64,000 bases of DNA from assembly GCF_004343305.1 (NCBI RefSeq), contig NZ_SMAF01000005.1, forward strand, positions 1 to 64,000. Direction: 5' to 3'. Shown in pieces: positions 56,362 to 64,000 of this stretch. Under the pieces are notes generated by a model, which did not search any database, was not told the origin of the DNA, and worked only from the letters and a program-made list of their open reading frames with translations. The first letter of the stretch is position 1; every line of letters starts with the position of its first letter. The position numbers and the translations under genes are program-made. This DNA comes from Pseudofulvimonas gallinarii (lineage in GTDB: Bacteria; Pseudomonadota; Gammaproteobacteria; Xanthomonadales; UBA2363).

Positions 56362-56844
56362 TCAGAGGGCGCGGCGCTCCGGCTCGACGGCGCGCATCGG
56401 CATCACACCGGGGGGCGCCAGCGAATGCGCCGCCGGCAGGTGTCCACACGACGCGTCGTGGACATGGCCGTGGCTGAGGCGCAGGTTGACCAGATGCGCG
56501 GCGCCCACCAGCACGCCACCTGCGGTCATGAATACCGCATGCCAGACCACGTCGTCGTGCAGCTCGCTGAAGGCGCCGATGGCCAGCAGAACCAGCCCGG
56601 GGATCAGGAACCAGAACGCGCGGAACGTACGGTGCCGGCGATAGCCGGTGATCAGGCTGCCCAGGCCGAGAATGGCCGCGAACACCACGAAACCCTCTTC
56701 CAGGCCGGCGAGGCTCCATGCACCCAGGGCGGGCAACAATGCCAGCAGCAGCGGCCATGCCGCGCAATGCACAGCACACAGCCAGGCGGCACCGACGCCC
56801 AGGCGATCCACACCGCGCTGCCACACCGAAGAAGAAAGGGCCAT
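56362..56844 (-). CDS. MerC-like membrane protein
   Basis: A 160-residue membrane protein with four hydrophobic segments and the motif WLCAVHCAAWPLLLALLP near residues 18-35 (C-x-x-x-C as CAVHC), as in MerC mercury transporters. A His/Cys-rich tail, HGHVHDASCGHLPAAH, suggests metal binding. In many proteobacteria MerC-like genes sit near Zur-controlled genes, and a Zur-like box lies directly upstream here. A transport role for zinc or another thiophilic metal is inferred. The ATG at 56844 (MALSS) has better spacing to GAGCGG than the one at 56850. Confidence 0.72.
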   Translation of the reverse strand: MALSSSVWQRGVDRLGVGAAWLCAVHCAAWPLLLALLPALGAWSLAGLEEGFVVFAAILGLGSLITGYRRHRTFRAFWFLIPGLVLLAIGAFSELHDDVVWHAVFMTAGGVLVGAAHLVNLRLSHGHVHDASCGHLPAAHSLAPPGVMPMRAVEPERRAL

Positions 56845-56865
56845 GTGCATCCGCTCGAAACAGGG

Positions 56866-56880
56866 CGTTAGTTTATAACA
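56866..56880 (-). promoter_or_regulatory. Zur-like box upstream of the merC-like gene
   Basis: On the minus strand TGTTATAAACTAACG matches 12 of 15 positions of the gammaproteobacterial Zur core (TGTTATA-W-TATAACA). It lies 22 bp before the start codon at 56844 and 90 bp after the folE2 stop. It is a bare motif match with no known binding data for this organism. Confidence 0.45.
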
Positions 56881-56969
56881 AAACTGACCGGCCCGCGGCG
56901 GGGTCCCGGCCATGGCGCGGAGCCGACGACCCGGTCGCTGGCGATGAAGACCTGGACCGCGTCCTGGCT

Positions 56970-57917
56970 TCAGACCGTGGAGCCGCCAAGATAACCGCCG
57001 GGCACGCCCTTGCTGGCGACAGCGACGGCGTTGTGCGGATGCAGGCTTTCGAAGTGGCTGGCGCGCAGCCAGAAGTCGGTAATGCGTGCGTCGCGATCGA
57101 GGGCGGACTGCATGCGTCGCGCCGCGTCCTCGCAGAACATCAGGTTGCCGCCGTTGAGGCCGGCGAAGGCCTGCTCGTCCTCGCGCTTCACGGCGGTCTG
57201 GACCGGCGTCTGCAGCGCCGATTCGATGCAATCGATGAGGTCGACGAACGGCAGGCTTTCCACGTCTTCGCGCAGCCGCACCTTCACCTCGGCGCTGGAG
57301 CGCTGGCTGTGCGGCGTGGCGCAGATGCCCTGCTCGCTGCCCAGCCATTCGGCGACCTGTTCGCGCGCGAGCAGGTCCTGGGTGGAAAAATCGGCGCGGA
57401 AACGCTGCTGGATGAGCTGCCGTGCCAGCGCGGCGGATGCCGGGCAGGTGCTGGAGTACAGGACTTCCAGCCCCAGTTCGAGATCGAAGCGGCCACCTTC
57501 CAGCTTCGCGGTCAGCACGACCGGATACGACTTCCAGCCGGCGTTGTCGGACACCAGCGCACGGCGACGAACGAGGTAATCGAAGCGGATGCGCAGCAGC
57601 GCCCGGCTGGACAGGTCGCGGTGCGAGGCGAGGAAACCGTCGAGCAGCGTGCGCAGCAGCGCCGGCTTGACGGCCTGCGTACTCAGGGCCTGGTCGACAT
57701 GCAGGTACAGGCGCGACATGTGGATGCCGCGCTGGTCGGGCCGGGCCAGGTCGACGAAAGCCCCGACACGCGCCGGGAACCGCATCGGCTGATCATCTTC
57801 GCCAACCAGCATGACCGGCGCCTGGATGTCGTCCATGCCGACCCAGTCGAGCCGACCGGACAGGCCGGGCTGGGCGACGTACGCGACGTCAGGCAGGGAA
57901 CGGGCCGAGTTTGACAC
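56970..57917 (-). CDS. folE2: GTP cyclohydrolase FolE2
   Basis: FolE2 converts GTP to dihydroneopterin triphosphate for folate synthesis and, unlike FolE, works without zinc. The 315-residue protein shows DQRGIHMSRLYLHVDQAL (key GIHMSR), CPASAALARQLIQQRF with the active-site Cys, and HSQRSSAEVKVRL, all FolE2 signatures; FolE-type motifs are absent. GTG at 57917 (VSNSARSLPDVA) with AAGG upstream is preferred over an ATG 22 codons further. FolE2 is typically a zinc-starvation (Zur) gene, and the merC-like neighbour fits this. Confidence 0.88.
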   Translation of the reverse strand: MSNSARSLPDVAYVAQPGLSGRLDWVGMDDIQAPVMLVGEDDQPMRFPARVGAFVDLARPDQRGIHMSRLYLHVDQALSTQAVKPALLRTLLDGFLASHRDLSSRALLRIRFDYLVRRRALVSDNAGWKSYPVVLTAKLEGGRFDLELGLEVLYSSTCPASAALARQLIQQRFRADFSTQDLLAREQVAEWLGSEQGICATPHSQRSSAEVKVRLREDVESLPFVDLIDCIESALQTPVQTAVKREDEQAFAGLNGGNLMFCEDAARRMQSALDRDARITDFWLRASHFESLHPHNAVAVASKGVPGGYLGGSTV

Positions 57918-58121
57918 AGCAGGGCTACCTTGAAGACCGGTGCGGCAGGATGCCACAGCGGGAAACGGGATGCTGCGATGCACGAACGCAGCGGCGATGT
58001 CCGTTCAGTTGTGGTCGGCTGGCCGCGATTTCAACGGATTCCGGCTCCACGCGCGGATTCTGGACGCTTTCCGGCGAAGCGGCCGCCCGGTAGCGCCCGC
58101 TTTGCACCGGCCATCACCGGG

Positions 58122-58889
58122 TCATTCTCCCGCGGATGCAGCCTCTTCTGTCTTCGCGCCGGCGGCGGCCGGCATGAGGAAACGGCTGTCGTCGATGGGT
58201 GCGTCCAGTTCGTATTTTTCGATCACGAACGACTGCGCACCCGGCATGCCTTCGATCGTCTGCGTCATCGAATGTGGCAGCGTCAGCGCGCCCACCCGGC
58301 GGAAGTTGCCGAAATCGATGCCGACCTTCACCGGGCGGCCCTGCATGGTGGTGGAGATCTGCCACTTCAGGTCGAGGTAACGCTCGCTGTCGAGGTGGCT
58401 GAGGATCTCGCCGCCATTGTTCAGCGTGATCTTCAAGGTCACGACTTCGGCGCCATCGACTTCGCCATAGCCGACGACTTCCACCTGGTGGCCCTTCGCC
58501 TCCCAGTCCACCAGTGGCCCATCGATGTCGGCCTGGCTGCGGAAATTGCGCAGGTCCTCCTCACCCATCGGCGTCGGCTGCAGGATGCCCATGAACGGCA
58601 TGACCTGCCAGCCGCTGTCGCCATCCACCGCCTGGATGCCGGTCATGCCTTGCGCCGAGAACTCGACGCGCAGTTTGCCGGGGCGCTTGGCTTCGGTGAC
58701 GTAGGGCATGGTCATGCCGGCGGTGGTCATCGTGCCCGTCGTACGGTAGCTGTCCAGGGCGCGGATGGCATCGAGCCCGCCGCGCGCCTGGAAGTGGCGG
58801 TCGAGCACTTCGTCCAGCGGCGGGGCATCGGCAGCCTGCGCCAGCGACGGCAGCGCCAGGGCGGCGGCCAGCAGGATTCGGAACGTCAT
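58122..58889 (-). CDS. LolA-like/outer-membrane lipoprotein-sorting-like exported protein
   Basis: A 255-residue exported protein with signal peptide (LLAAALALPSLAQAAD, cleavage near residue 19). The body is rich in beta-strand, with LDSYRTTGTMTTAGMTMPYVTEAKRPGKLRVEF and a curved-sheet pattern like LolA/LolB-fold lipoprotein carriers. KWQISTTMQGRPVKVGIDFGNFRRVG and LPHSMTQTIEGMPGAQSFVIEKYELDAPI (key PHSMTQTIEG) fit the outer-membrane-lipoprotein-sorting group. ATG at 58889 has GAGGAG upstream. Role and cargo unknown. Confidence 0.6.
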   Translation of the reverse strand: MTFRILLAAALALPSLAQAADAPPLDEVLDRHFQARGGLDAIRALDSYRTTGTMTTAGMTMPYVTEAKRPGKLRVEFSAQGMTGIQAVDGDSGWQVMPFMGILQPTPMGEEDLRNFRSQADIDGPLVDWEAKGHQVEVVGYGEVDGAEVVTLKITLNNGGEILSHLDSERYLDLKWQISTTMQGRPVKVGIDFGNFRRVGALTLPHSMTQTIEGMPGAQSFVIEKYELDAPIDDSRFLMPAAAGAKTEEAASAGE

Positions 58890-58945
58890 GCTCGGATCTC
58901 CTCGGAAAAGTGGGAAGGTGCCGCCATGTTAAGGCGTACGGGCCT

Positions 58946-58975
58946 GCCAGCCAGTGACATCCGTCATTGGCCGGC
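58946..58975 (-). terminator. Possible terminator of the mtaD-ubiG-gph operon
   Basis: GCCAGCCAGTGAC (58946-58958) and GTCATTGGCCGGC (58963-58975) pair over 13 bp with one mismatch and one G-U, around a 4-nt loop. It lies 3 bp beyond the stop of the squalene/phytoene-synthase-like gene. No U-tract is present. Confidence 0.4.
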
Positions 58976-58977
58976 TG

Positions 58978-59760
58978 TCAGCGCGCGCGCCAGGCCGACC
59001 AGAGCGCCCGCAGCGCCGGCAGGCGGAGGTCGCCGGCCCAGGCCCTCCGCGGATCACGGAGGGTCGAGGCCAACCGCAGGCGAGCCAGCGCGGCCTGGCG
59101 CCGACGATAGTCTTCGCCCTCCGCCGCAACGGCGGGCGCCGAGTCCAGCAACGCGCGTGCATGGTCGGCCAGCACCGCGGTCGCGATCGCAGGGTCGTCC
59201 CGCAGCGTGGTGCGCGTGCCGCCATGCCGCGCCAGCAATGACAGCGGCAGCGGCAGGCGACCCCGGCCGAGCTCACCAGAGGCATGCGGCACCTGCTCGG
59301 CGACGAGGGCAAAAGCGTGCAGTTCCGCGGCGGCGGCCTCGGGCAGCCAGTGCGCGTCGAGCGCGGCCTGGGCGTCGGCAAAGCGCCGCCAGCGTGCAAC
59401 CAGGCCAGCGAGGTCGGCTTCGCTGTCTTCACTCGCCAGCCCCAGGGCGGCCTGCACCAATCCGGCACCGGCAGCCTGCAGCGATGCGTCAGCGCAAGCC
59501 GGCAGCACGCGCGTCAACGGATGGCGCGGCGCGCCCTCGGCGAGCGCCGTCCATTCCTGCAGCCACCATTCCAGCTTGACGGCGGCCACGCGTGGATCGC
59601 TGCGCGTCAGGGCCGCCTGGCGCAGTTCGAAACCGATGCATTCCAGAACCGCACGGAGGTCACGCCTGGCGGAGGATTCGAAGACCAGCAGCAGCCGATG
59701 CCAGGGTTCGGCGGCCAGCCACTTGTCGATGAACGCCTGGTGCGGTGCCGGTGTGCTCAT
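58978..59760 (-). CDS. Squalene/phytoene synthase superfamily protein, degenerate
   Basis: A 260-residue, all-helical protein. Its sequence pattern (RRDLRAVLECIGFELRQAAL, then VAAVKLEWWLQEW with a conserved K-x-x-W-W) is that of the squalene/phytoene synthase and NDUFAF6 group. The two Asp-rich metal-binding motifs needed for prenyl transfer are not visible, so the enzyme is probably not a normal head-to-head prenyl synthase. Its start overlaps the gph stop by four bases; it ends the operon mtaD-ubiG-gph. Assembly-factor activity or an altered reaction are possible. Confidence 0.6.
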   Translation of the reverse strand: MSTPAPHQAFIDKWLAAEPWHRLLLVFESSARRDLRAVLECIGFELRQAALTRSDPRVAAVKLEWWLQEWTALAEGAPRHPLTRVLPACADASLQAAGAGLVQAALGLASEDSEADLAGLVARWRRFADAQAALDAHWLPEAAAAELHAFALVAEQVPHASGELGRGRLPLPLSLLARHGGTRTTLRDDPAIATAVLADHARALLDSAPAVAAEGEDYRRRQAALARLRLASTLRDPRRAWAGDLRLPALRALWSAWRAR

Positions 59761-60452
59761 GGTGCGGCCATCGCCAGCAATTGCCGGGGGTGCGCGACGA
59801 TGGCATCGGCGCCCCAGCCTTCGATGTCCCCGGTGTCGGTATAGCCCCAGCGCACGGCGATGCTGCGGCAACCGGCGGCACGGCCGCAGTCGATGTCGCG
59901 CGGATCGTCGCCGACAAACAGCGCCGTAGCCGGGTGCACGCCGAGGCGATCGCAGGCCACCCGCGCCGGCATCGGATGGGGCTTGCGCTCCGGCAGGCTG
60001 TCGCCACCGAGGATCACCGGGAAACGCGGCGCCAGTCCCATCGCTTCAAGCAGGGCGACCGCCATGCGCTCCGGCTTGTTGGTGACGATGGCCATGGCGA
60101 TGCCCGCCGCCTCCAGCGCATCCATCAGCGCGGCCATGCCGGGAAACAGGATTGTGTCCCGGTAGACGTCATCCTGGTAGACGGCGAGGAATTCCTCGAC
60201 CAGCAGGCGCCGATCCTCGTCCGTGCCCGAGGCGAATCCGGGCAGTCCGTAGCCGAGCATGGCGCGCGCGCCACGCGAGATCTCCAGCCGGAAACCCTTA
60301 TCGTCCAGCATCGGCAAACCGCGGCGTTCGCGCACGACGTTGAGCGCACGCAGCAGGTCGGGCGCGGTGTCGAGCACGGTGCCATCGAGGTCGAACAGCA
60401 CCGCCCGGCAGCGGAAGGTTCCAGCTGCCGGCATGGAATCGGGCGGGTTCAT
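59757..60452 (-). CDS. gph: Phosphoglycolate phosphatase Gph
   Basis: A 231-residue HAD-superfamily phosphatase. Motif I FDLDGTVLDTAPDLL (residues about 20-34) with the nucleophile Asp, motif II Thr in IVTNKPERM, motif III Lys in PERKPHPMPARVA and motif IV FVGDDPRDIDC are complete. Gph removes 2-phosphoglycolate formed during DNA repair. It overlaps ubiG by four bases (ATGA), the gene order ubiG-gph being conserved in xanthomonads and pseudomonads, which supports Gph over other HAD enzymes. Confidence 0.85.
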   Translation of the reverse strand: MNPPDSMPAAGTFRCRAVLFDLDGTVLDTAPDLLRALNVVRERRGLPMLDDKGFRLEISRGARAMLGYGLPGFASGTDEDRRLLVEEFLAVYQDDVYRDTILFPGMAALMDALEAAGIAMAIVTNKPERMAVALLEAMGLAPRFPVILGGDSLPERKPHPMPARVACDRLGVHPATALFVGDDPRDIDCGRAAGCRSIAVRWGYTDTGDIEGWGADAIVAHPRQLLAMAAP

Positions 60453-61183
60453 GCCGGTTTGCGTGCGGCGAGCAGGTAGTTCACGCCGACATCGCGGGCC
60501 AGCGCCGCATGACGGGAAAACGGGTTGTAGGACAGGCCGGCGATGTCGACGACGTCGAGCCCGGCGCTGCGGCACCAGCCGGCCAGTTCGCCGGGGCGGA
60601 TGAACCGTTCGTACTCATGCGTGCCACGCGGCAGCAGGCCGAGGACGTACTCGGCACCGACAATGGCCTGCAGGAACGACTTGACCGTGCGGTTGAGCGT
60701 CGACAGGCAGAGCACGCCGCCCGGTTTCAGCGCCCGCGCGCAGGCCGTGACAATCGCCGCCGGATCGGGCACATGCTCGATCATTTCCATGCAGGCGACG
60801 ACGTCATAGCTGCCCTCGTGATCGGCGACGTGCGCCTCGACGGGTTCGAGACGGTAGTCGACGGGCAACCGCTCCGCGCTCGCATGCAAACGTGCCACGT
60901 CGAGCAGCGGTCCTGCCAGATCCAGGCCGGTGACCGTCGCACCGGCGCGCGCCATCGCTTCGCTGAGCAGGCCGCCGCCGCAACCGACATCCAGTGCGCG
61001 CACGCCACGCAGCGACTGCTGGCCTTCGATAAACGTCAGCCGGACGGGATTCAGATCATGCAGGGGCCGCATCGGGCCATCGCGATCCCACCAGCCGGCC
61101 GCCAGGCGGGCGAAACGGTCGAGCTCGGCCGGATCGACATTGGCGCTGGAATGCGCGTTGACGCTGGAACGGACAGCGGTCAT
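60449..61183 (-). CDS. ubiG: Ubiquinone biosynthesis O-methyltransferase UbiG
   Basis: UbiG methylates two hydroxyl groups in the ubiquinone ring using S-adenosylmethionine. The 244-residue protein has the SAM motif ALDVGCGGGLLSEAMARAGA near 56-75, WWDRDGPMRPLHDLNPVRL near 33-51 and ACMEMIEHVPDP near 130, all UbiG-specific. It sits between mtaD and gph in a tight minus-strand operon. Confidence 0.95.
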   Translation of the reverse strand: MTAVRSSVNAHSSANVDPAELDRFARLAAGWWDRDGPMRPLHDLNPVRLTFIEGQQSLRGVRALDVGCGGGLLSEAMARAGATVTGLDLAGPLLDVARLHASAERLPVDYRLEPVEAHVADHEGSYDVVACMEMIEHVPDPAAIVTACARALKPGGVLCLSTLNRTVKSFLQAIVGAEYVLGLLPRGTHEYERFIRPGELAGWCRSAGLDVVDIAGLSYNPFSRHAALARDVGVNYLLAARKPA

Positions 61184-61186
61184 GGC

Positions 61187-62527
61187 TCAGCTCCCCGCGC
61201 TGATGCGTTCACGCCAGGCATGCGCGCGGGCCAGGATACCGGGCACATCCATGTCGACCAGTTCGCCGTGACGCAGGCGCCGGCGCCCATCCAGCCAGAC
61301 TTCGCGGACCTGGTGGCGGCCGGCCGCATAGACGAGCTGCGACACCGGGTCGTACACCGGCTGCGTCTCCAGCGACGAAAGATCCACGGCGACGAGGTCG
61401 GCACGCTTGCCAGCCTCGATCGAGCCGATGCGGTCGTCCATGCGCAGCGCCCGCGCGCCTTCGATGGTGGCCATGCGCAGCACCTGCGCCGCCGGCAATG
61501 CCGCGGCATCGCCGCTGACCGCCTTGGCCAGCAGCGCGGCCGTGCGCATCTCGCCGAACATGTCGAGATCGTTGTTGGAAGCCGGACCGTCAGTGCCCAG
61601 CGCCAGCCGGACGCCGCACTGGTGCAACCCATGCGTCGGACAGAAACCGCTGGCCAGCTTGAGGTTGGATTCCGGGCAATGCACGACGGTGACCCCAGCC
61701 TGGGCGCAACGCTCCATCTCGGCCTGCGTGAGCTGGGTCATGTGCACGGCCAGCAGCCACTCGTTGACCAGGCCGAGCCCATCCAGTCGCGCCAGCGGTC
61801 GTTGCCCGTACTTCTGCCGGGACTCCTCGACCTCCTGCGCGGTTTCATGCACATGCATGTGCACCGGCACGCAAAGCTGGTCCGACAGCACGCGGATGCG
61901 CTCCAGCGAGGCATCGCAGACGGTGTATGGCGCATGCGGCGCGAAGCAGGTCGACACCAGCGCATCGCCGCGATGCGCATCGTGCAGGGCCAGGCCCTTG
62001 TCGAAATACTCGTCGGCCGTCGCCGCCCAGGCGGTCGGGAAATCGATCACCGGCAGGCCGACCAGGGCGCGGAAGCCGTGCCGGCGATAGGTCGCCGCCA
62101 TCACGTCGGGGAAGAAATAGTTCTCGTTGCAGCAGGTCGTGCCGCCACGCAGCATTTCCGCGATCGCCAGTTCGACGCCGTCACGCACGAACTCCGGGCC
62201 GATGACGCGCGCCTCGGTGGGCCAGATGTGCTGGTTCAGCCACACCATCAACGGCGTGTCGTCGGCCAGGCCACGCAGCAGCGTCATCGGATTGTGGTTG
62301 TGCGCATTGACCAGGCCTGGCATCAAGGCATGGCCGGCGAGACGGACATGTTCGTCGGCGTCATAGCGCGCCTGCGCATCTGTGGCGGGCAGCACCGCCA
62401 CGATGGCGCCGTCGTGAACGGCGACCGCCTGGCCGGACAGGGCCGCGACCGACGGTTCCACCTGGATCAGCCATTCCGGTTCGACCAGCAGGTCGACGCG
62501 GGTCTTCGGATCAGTCTGGTTTGTCAT
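61187..62527 (-). CDS. mtaD: 5-methylthioadenosine/S-adenosylhomocysteine deaminase
   Basis: A 446-residue amidohydrolase of the TRZ/ATZ deaminase family. Metal ligands are visible: NAHNHNPMTLLRG near the start (H-x-H), HMHVHETAQEV and VVHCPESNLKLASGF. ALGTDGPASNNDLDMFGEM is the distal Asp motif. The family deaminates methylthioadenosine and S-adenosylhomocysteine in methionine salvage. It is the first gene of mtaD-ubiG-gph, 3 bp before ubiG, a conserved order that supports the name. Confidence 0.85.
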   Translation of the reverse strand: MTNQTDPKTRVDLLVEPEWLIQVEPSVAALSGQAVAVHDGAIVAVLPATDAQARYDADEHVRLAGHALMPGLVNAHNHNPMTLLRGLADDTPLMVWLNQHIWPTEARVIGPEFVRDGVELAIAEMLRGGTTCCNENYFFPDVMAATYRRHGFRALVGLPVIDFPTAWAATADEYFDKGLALHDAHRGDALVSTCFAPHAPYTVCDASLERIRVLSDQLCVPVHMHVHETAQEVEESRQKYGQRPLARLDGLGLVNEWLLAVHMTQLTQAEMERCAQAGVTVVHCPESNLKLASGFCPTHGLHQCGVRLALGTDGPASNNDLDMFGEMRTAALLAKAVSGDAAALPAAQVLRMATIEGARALRMDDRIGSIEAGKRADLVAVDLSSLETQPVYDPVSQLVYAAGRHQVREVWLDGRRRLRHGELVDMDVPGILARAHAWRERISAGS

Positions 62528-62818
62528 CGCGCAATTCTACGTGATGACCCGCAGGCTCGCCGGTCCGAAGCCGAACGGCGGCTGCATGAGGCGCCCACGG
62601 CGAACGGAGACGCCGCGGCGATTCTTCGCGGACATGCCGCCCGTCCCACCCTGAGGTGTGGCGGCGGTTGCGGGTAATGATGCTCGCCCGTTGGGCCGTG
62701 CCTGCTTAACGGGGCGCGCCACCCCGGCGCGCTGGACGTTCCGCTGGCGGCACCGTCCTTCGTCGCACCAGACGCGTGACCGCGCCCGATGCTGGTGAAC
62801 CCGTTGTTCGCGGCGGGC
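62528..62818. other. 291-bp gene-free stretch between efp and mtaD
   Basis: No gene, clear terminator or repeat was recognised. The small open frames here show no Shine-Dalgarno context or known product. It should contain the mtaD promoter. Confidence 0.5.
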
Positions 62819-63388
62819 TTACTTGCCGACGCGCGAGACGTAGGCACCCGTGCGGGTGTCGATCTTGATCATCTCGTTGTTCTCGACGAACAGCGGGACG
62901 CGCACGGTGGCGCCGGTTTCCAGCTTGGCCGGCTTGCCGCCGCCGCTGGCGGTATCGCCACGCACGCCCGGATCGGTCTCGACGATCTGCAGTTCGACGA
63001 AATTCGGCGGCGTCACCGAGATCGGCACGCCGTTGTACAGCGTCACCACGCATTCTTCCTCGCCCTTCAGCCACTGCGCGGCTTCGCCCATGGCGGCGGC
63101 GTCGGCCTGGTACTGCTCGAAGGATTCCTGCTGCATGAAGTGCCAGTACTCGCCGTCGGAATACAGGTACTGCATGTCGGTGTCGATGACGTCGGCGCCC
63201 TCGACCGAGTCGCTGGACTTCATCGTCTTCTCGGTCGTGCGACCGTTCTTCAGGTTGCGGATCTTGATGCGGGTGAAGGCCTGGCCCTTGCCCGGCTTGA
63301 TGAAGTCCGCTTCGACGATGACATAGGGTTCGCCATCGACCAGGATCTTCAGTCCGGTCTTGACGTCGTTCAGGCCGTAGGTCGCCAT
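62819..63388 (-). CDS. efp: Elongation factor P
   Basis: EF-P binds between the P- and E-sites and relieves ribosome stalling at polyproline stretches. The 189-residue protein has the KOW-like domain I with the modifiable loop PGKGQ, where Lys34 is the residue beta-lysylated by EpmA after EpmB makes (R)-beta-lysine. Domains II and III follow ([16 protein letters not shown] with [10 protein letters not shown]). ATG at 63388 has GGAG seven bases upstream. It is divergent from epmB, the modification partner. Confidence 0.96.
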   Translation of the reverse strand: MATYGLNDVKTGLKILVDGEPYVIVEADFIKPGKGQAFTRIKIRNLKNGRTTEKTMKSSDSVEGADVIDTDMQYLYSDGEYWHFMQQESFEQYQADAAAMGEAAQWLKGEEECVVTLYNGVPISVTPPNFVELQIVETDPGVRGDTASGGGKPAKLETGATVRVPLFVENNEMIKIDTRTGAYVSRVGK

Positions 63389-63432
63389 AGGTGCTCCAAT
63401 TGGAATCGAATGGGGTCGGGGCGGCCGGACGC

Positions 63433-63438
63433 TACAAT
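63433..63438 (+). promoter_or_regulatory. Possible -10 element of epmB (TACAAT)
   Basis: TACAAT in the efp-epmB gap, 27 bp before the epmB start. No well-spaced -35 is seen. Confidence 0.35.
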
Positions 63439-63465
63439 GCGCCCCAGCCCGCCGCCAGACCGCCC

Positions 63466-64000
63466 ATGATACCTGCAAGCCCGTTCACCCCGCAGCCCGA
63501 CTGGCGGATTGCCTGGCGCAACGCCCTGACCGAACCGCTGCCGCTGCTGGAGAGGCTGGGCCTGGGCCATCTTGCCGGGCAACTGCTGCCCGCCGGCGAC
63601 ACCGGTTTTCCCATGCGGGTGCCGGAAAGCTACGTGCGCCGCATGCGCCATGGGGATCCGACCGATCCGCTGCTGCGCCAGGTGCTGCCCGGCGCCGCCG
63701 AGCTGGTCGACCGGACCGGATACGTCGATGACGCCGTCGGCGACCTCGCCGCCCGCCGCACGCCGGGCGTCATCCACAAGTACCACGGGCGCGTGCTGCT
63801 GATCGCCACCGGGGCCTGCGCCGTCAACTGCCGCTACTGTTTCCGCCGCCATTTTCCCTACAGCGAGGAACTGGCGGCACGCGAACGCTGGCGCGCGGCG
63901 CTCGACTACATCGCATCCGATGCGTCCATCGGCGAAGTCATCCTGTCCGGGGGTGACCCGCTGGCGCTGGGCACGGCGAAGCTCGCCGAGCTGACCGACG
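63466..64000 (+). CDS. epmB: EF-P beta-lysylation protein EpmB, 5' part (cut by window edge)
   Basis: The first 178 residues of a radical SAM lysine 2,3-aminomutase-like enzyme that converts (S)-lysine to (R)-beta-lysine for EF-P. The radical SAM cluster motif CAVNCRYC is at residues 118-125 (Cys118, 122 and 125), followed by FRRHFPYSE, an EpmB/KamA-type segment. [18 protein letters not shown] precedes it. The C-terminal half is outside the window. It is divergent from efp, its target, with a 77-bp gap. Confidence 0.92.
   Translation, partial: MIPASPFTPQPDWRIAWRNALTEPLPLLERLGLGHLAGQLLPAGDTGFPMRVPESYVRRMRHGDPTDPLLRQVLPGAAELVDRTGYVDDAVGDLAARRTPGVIHKYHGRVLLIATGACAVNCRYCFRRHFPYSEELAARERWRAALDYIASDASIGEVILSGGDPLALGTAKLAELTD

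Overview
The window is 64 kb of GC-rich chromosome from a gammaproteobacterium, most probably of the order Lysobacterales (Xanthomonadales). Several gene pairs point that way: trmJ/suhB, smc-zipA, accA-tilS, xseB-ispA, mtaD-ubiG-gph, efp/epmB and a LysR gene divergent from aceBA. So do the histidyl-tRNA synthetase type, the Ser/Thr kinases fused to TPR repeats, and secreted proteins ending in a motif of the type D-x-[IVL]-F-x-[ND]-G-F-E. The genus cannot be fixed from the sequence. The 5' edge cuts an IS630-type transposase. Otherwise the region looks like stable chromosome with densely packed genes and no prophage, CRISPR array or large island.

Layout. 0-8 kb: a secreted beta-helix protein with a structured leader, rluF, dbpA, a membrane Ser/Thr kinase with TPRs, then a group III truncated globin and moaB. 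8.4-12.5 kb: a 14-bp tandem repeat, the minus-strand operon yihY-tlpA-acyP-HAD phosphatase, and divergently wrbA-DUF2069-short asparaginase. 13-19 kb: a second beta-helix protein, a CPA2-type antiporter, trmJ/suhB, a 2OG-Fe(II) oxygenase, zipA. 19-29.6 kb: smc, a lipoprotein PPIase, yciI, a SnoaL-like gene, accA, tilS, xseB, ispA, and a secreted DUF11 protein. 29.6-37.7 kb: a DUF819 permease, a LysR regulator with a strong palindromic operator between it and aceB-aceA, a secreted amidohydrolase and an outer-membrane barrel. 37.7-43.4 kb: thiD, a DUF1444-like gene, and hisS with a histidine-ammonia-lyase-like gene overlapping its end. 43.4-50.8 kb: tRNA-Pro(CGG) with promoter and terminator, mfd, a second TPR kinase, its ECF-type sigma factor, and a small repeat protein that looks like the 7(1) septoil-knot family. 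50.8-64 kb: uup, a secreted subtilase, an SDR, a merC-like gene and folE2 with a Zur-like box, a LolA-like protein, the operon mtaD-ubiG-gph-squalene/phytoene-synthase-like, then efp divergent from a truncated epmB.

How the genes fit together. Most of the window is housekeeping: tRNA and rRNA modification, translation (hisS, EF-P and its lysine modification enzyme), chromosome segregation and division (smc, zipA), repair (mfd, uup, xseB), and lipid and isoprenoid precursors (accA, ispA, ubiG). aceB-aceA with their regulator make a self-contained glyoxylate shunt. The accessory content of interest is a set of four secreted proteins sharing a short C-terminal motif with no membrane anchor, the sigma-factor/kinase/knot-repeat cluster, the atypical ammonia-lyase in the hisS operon, and the FolE2/MerC pair, which suggests a zinc-starvation response.
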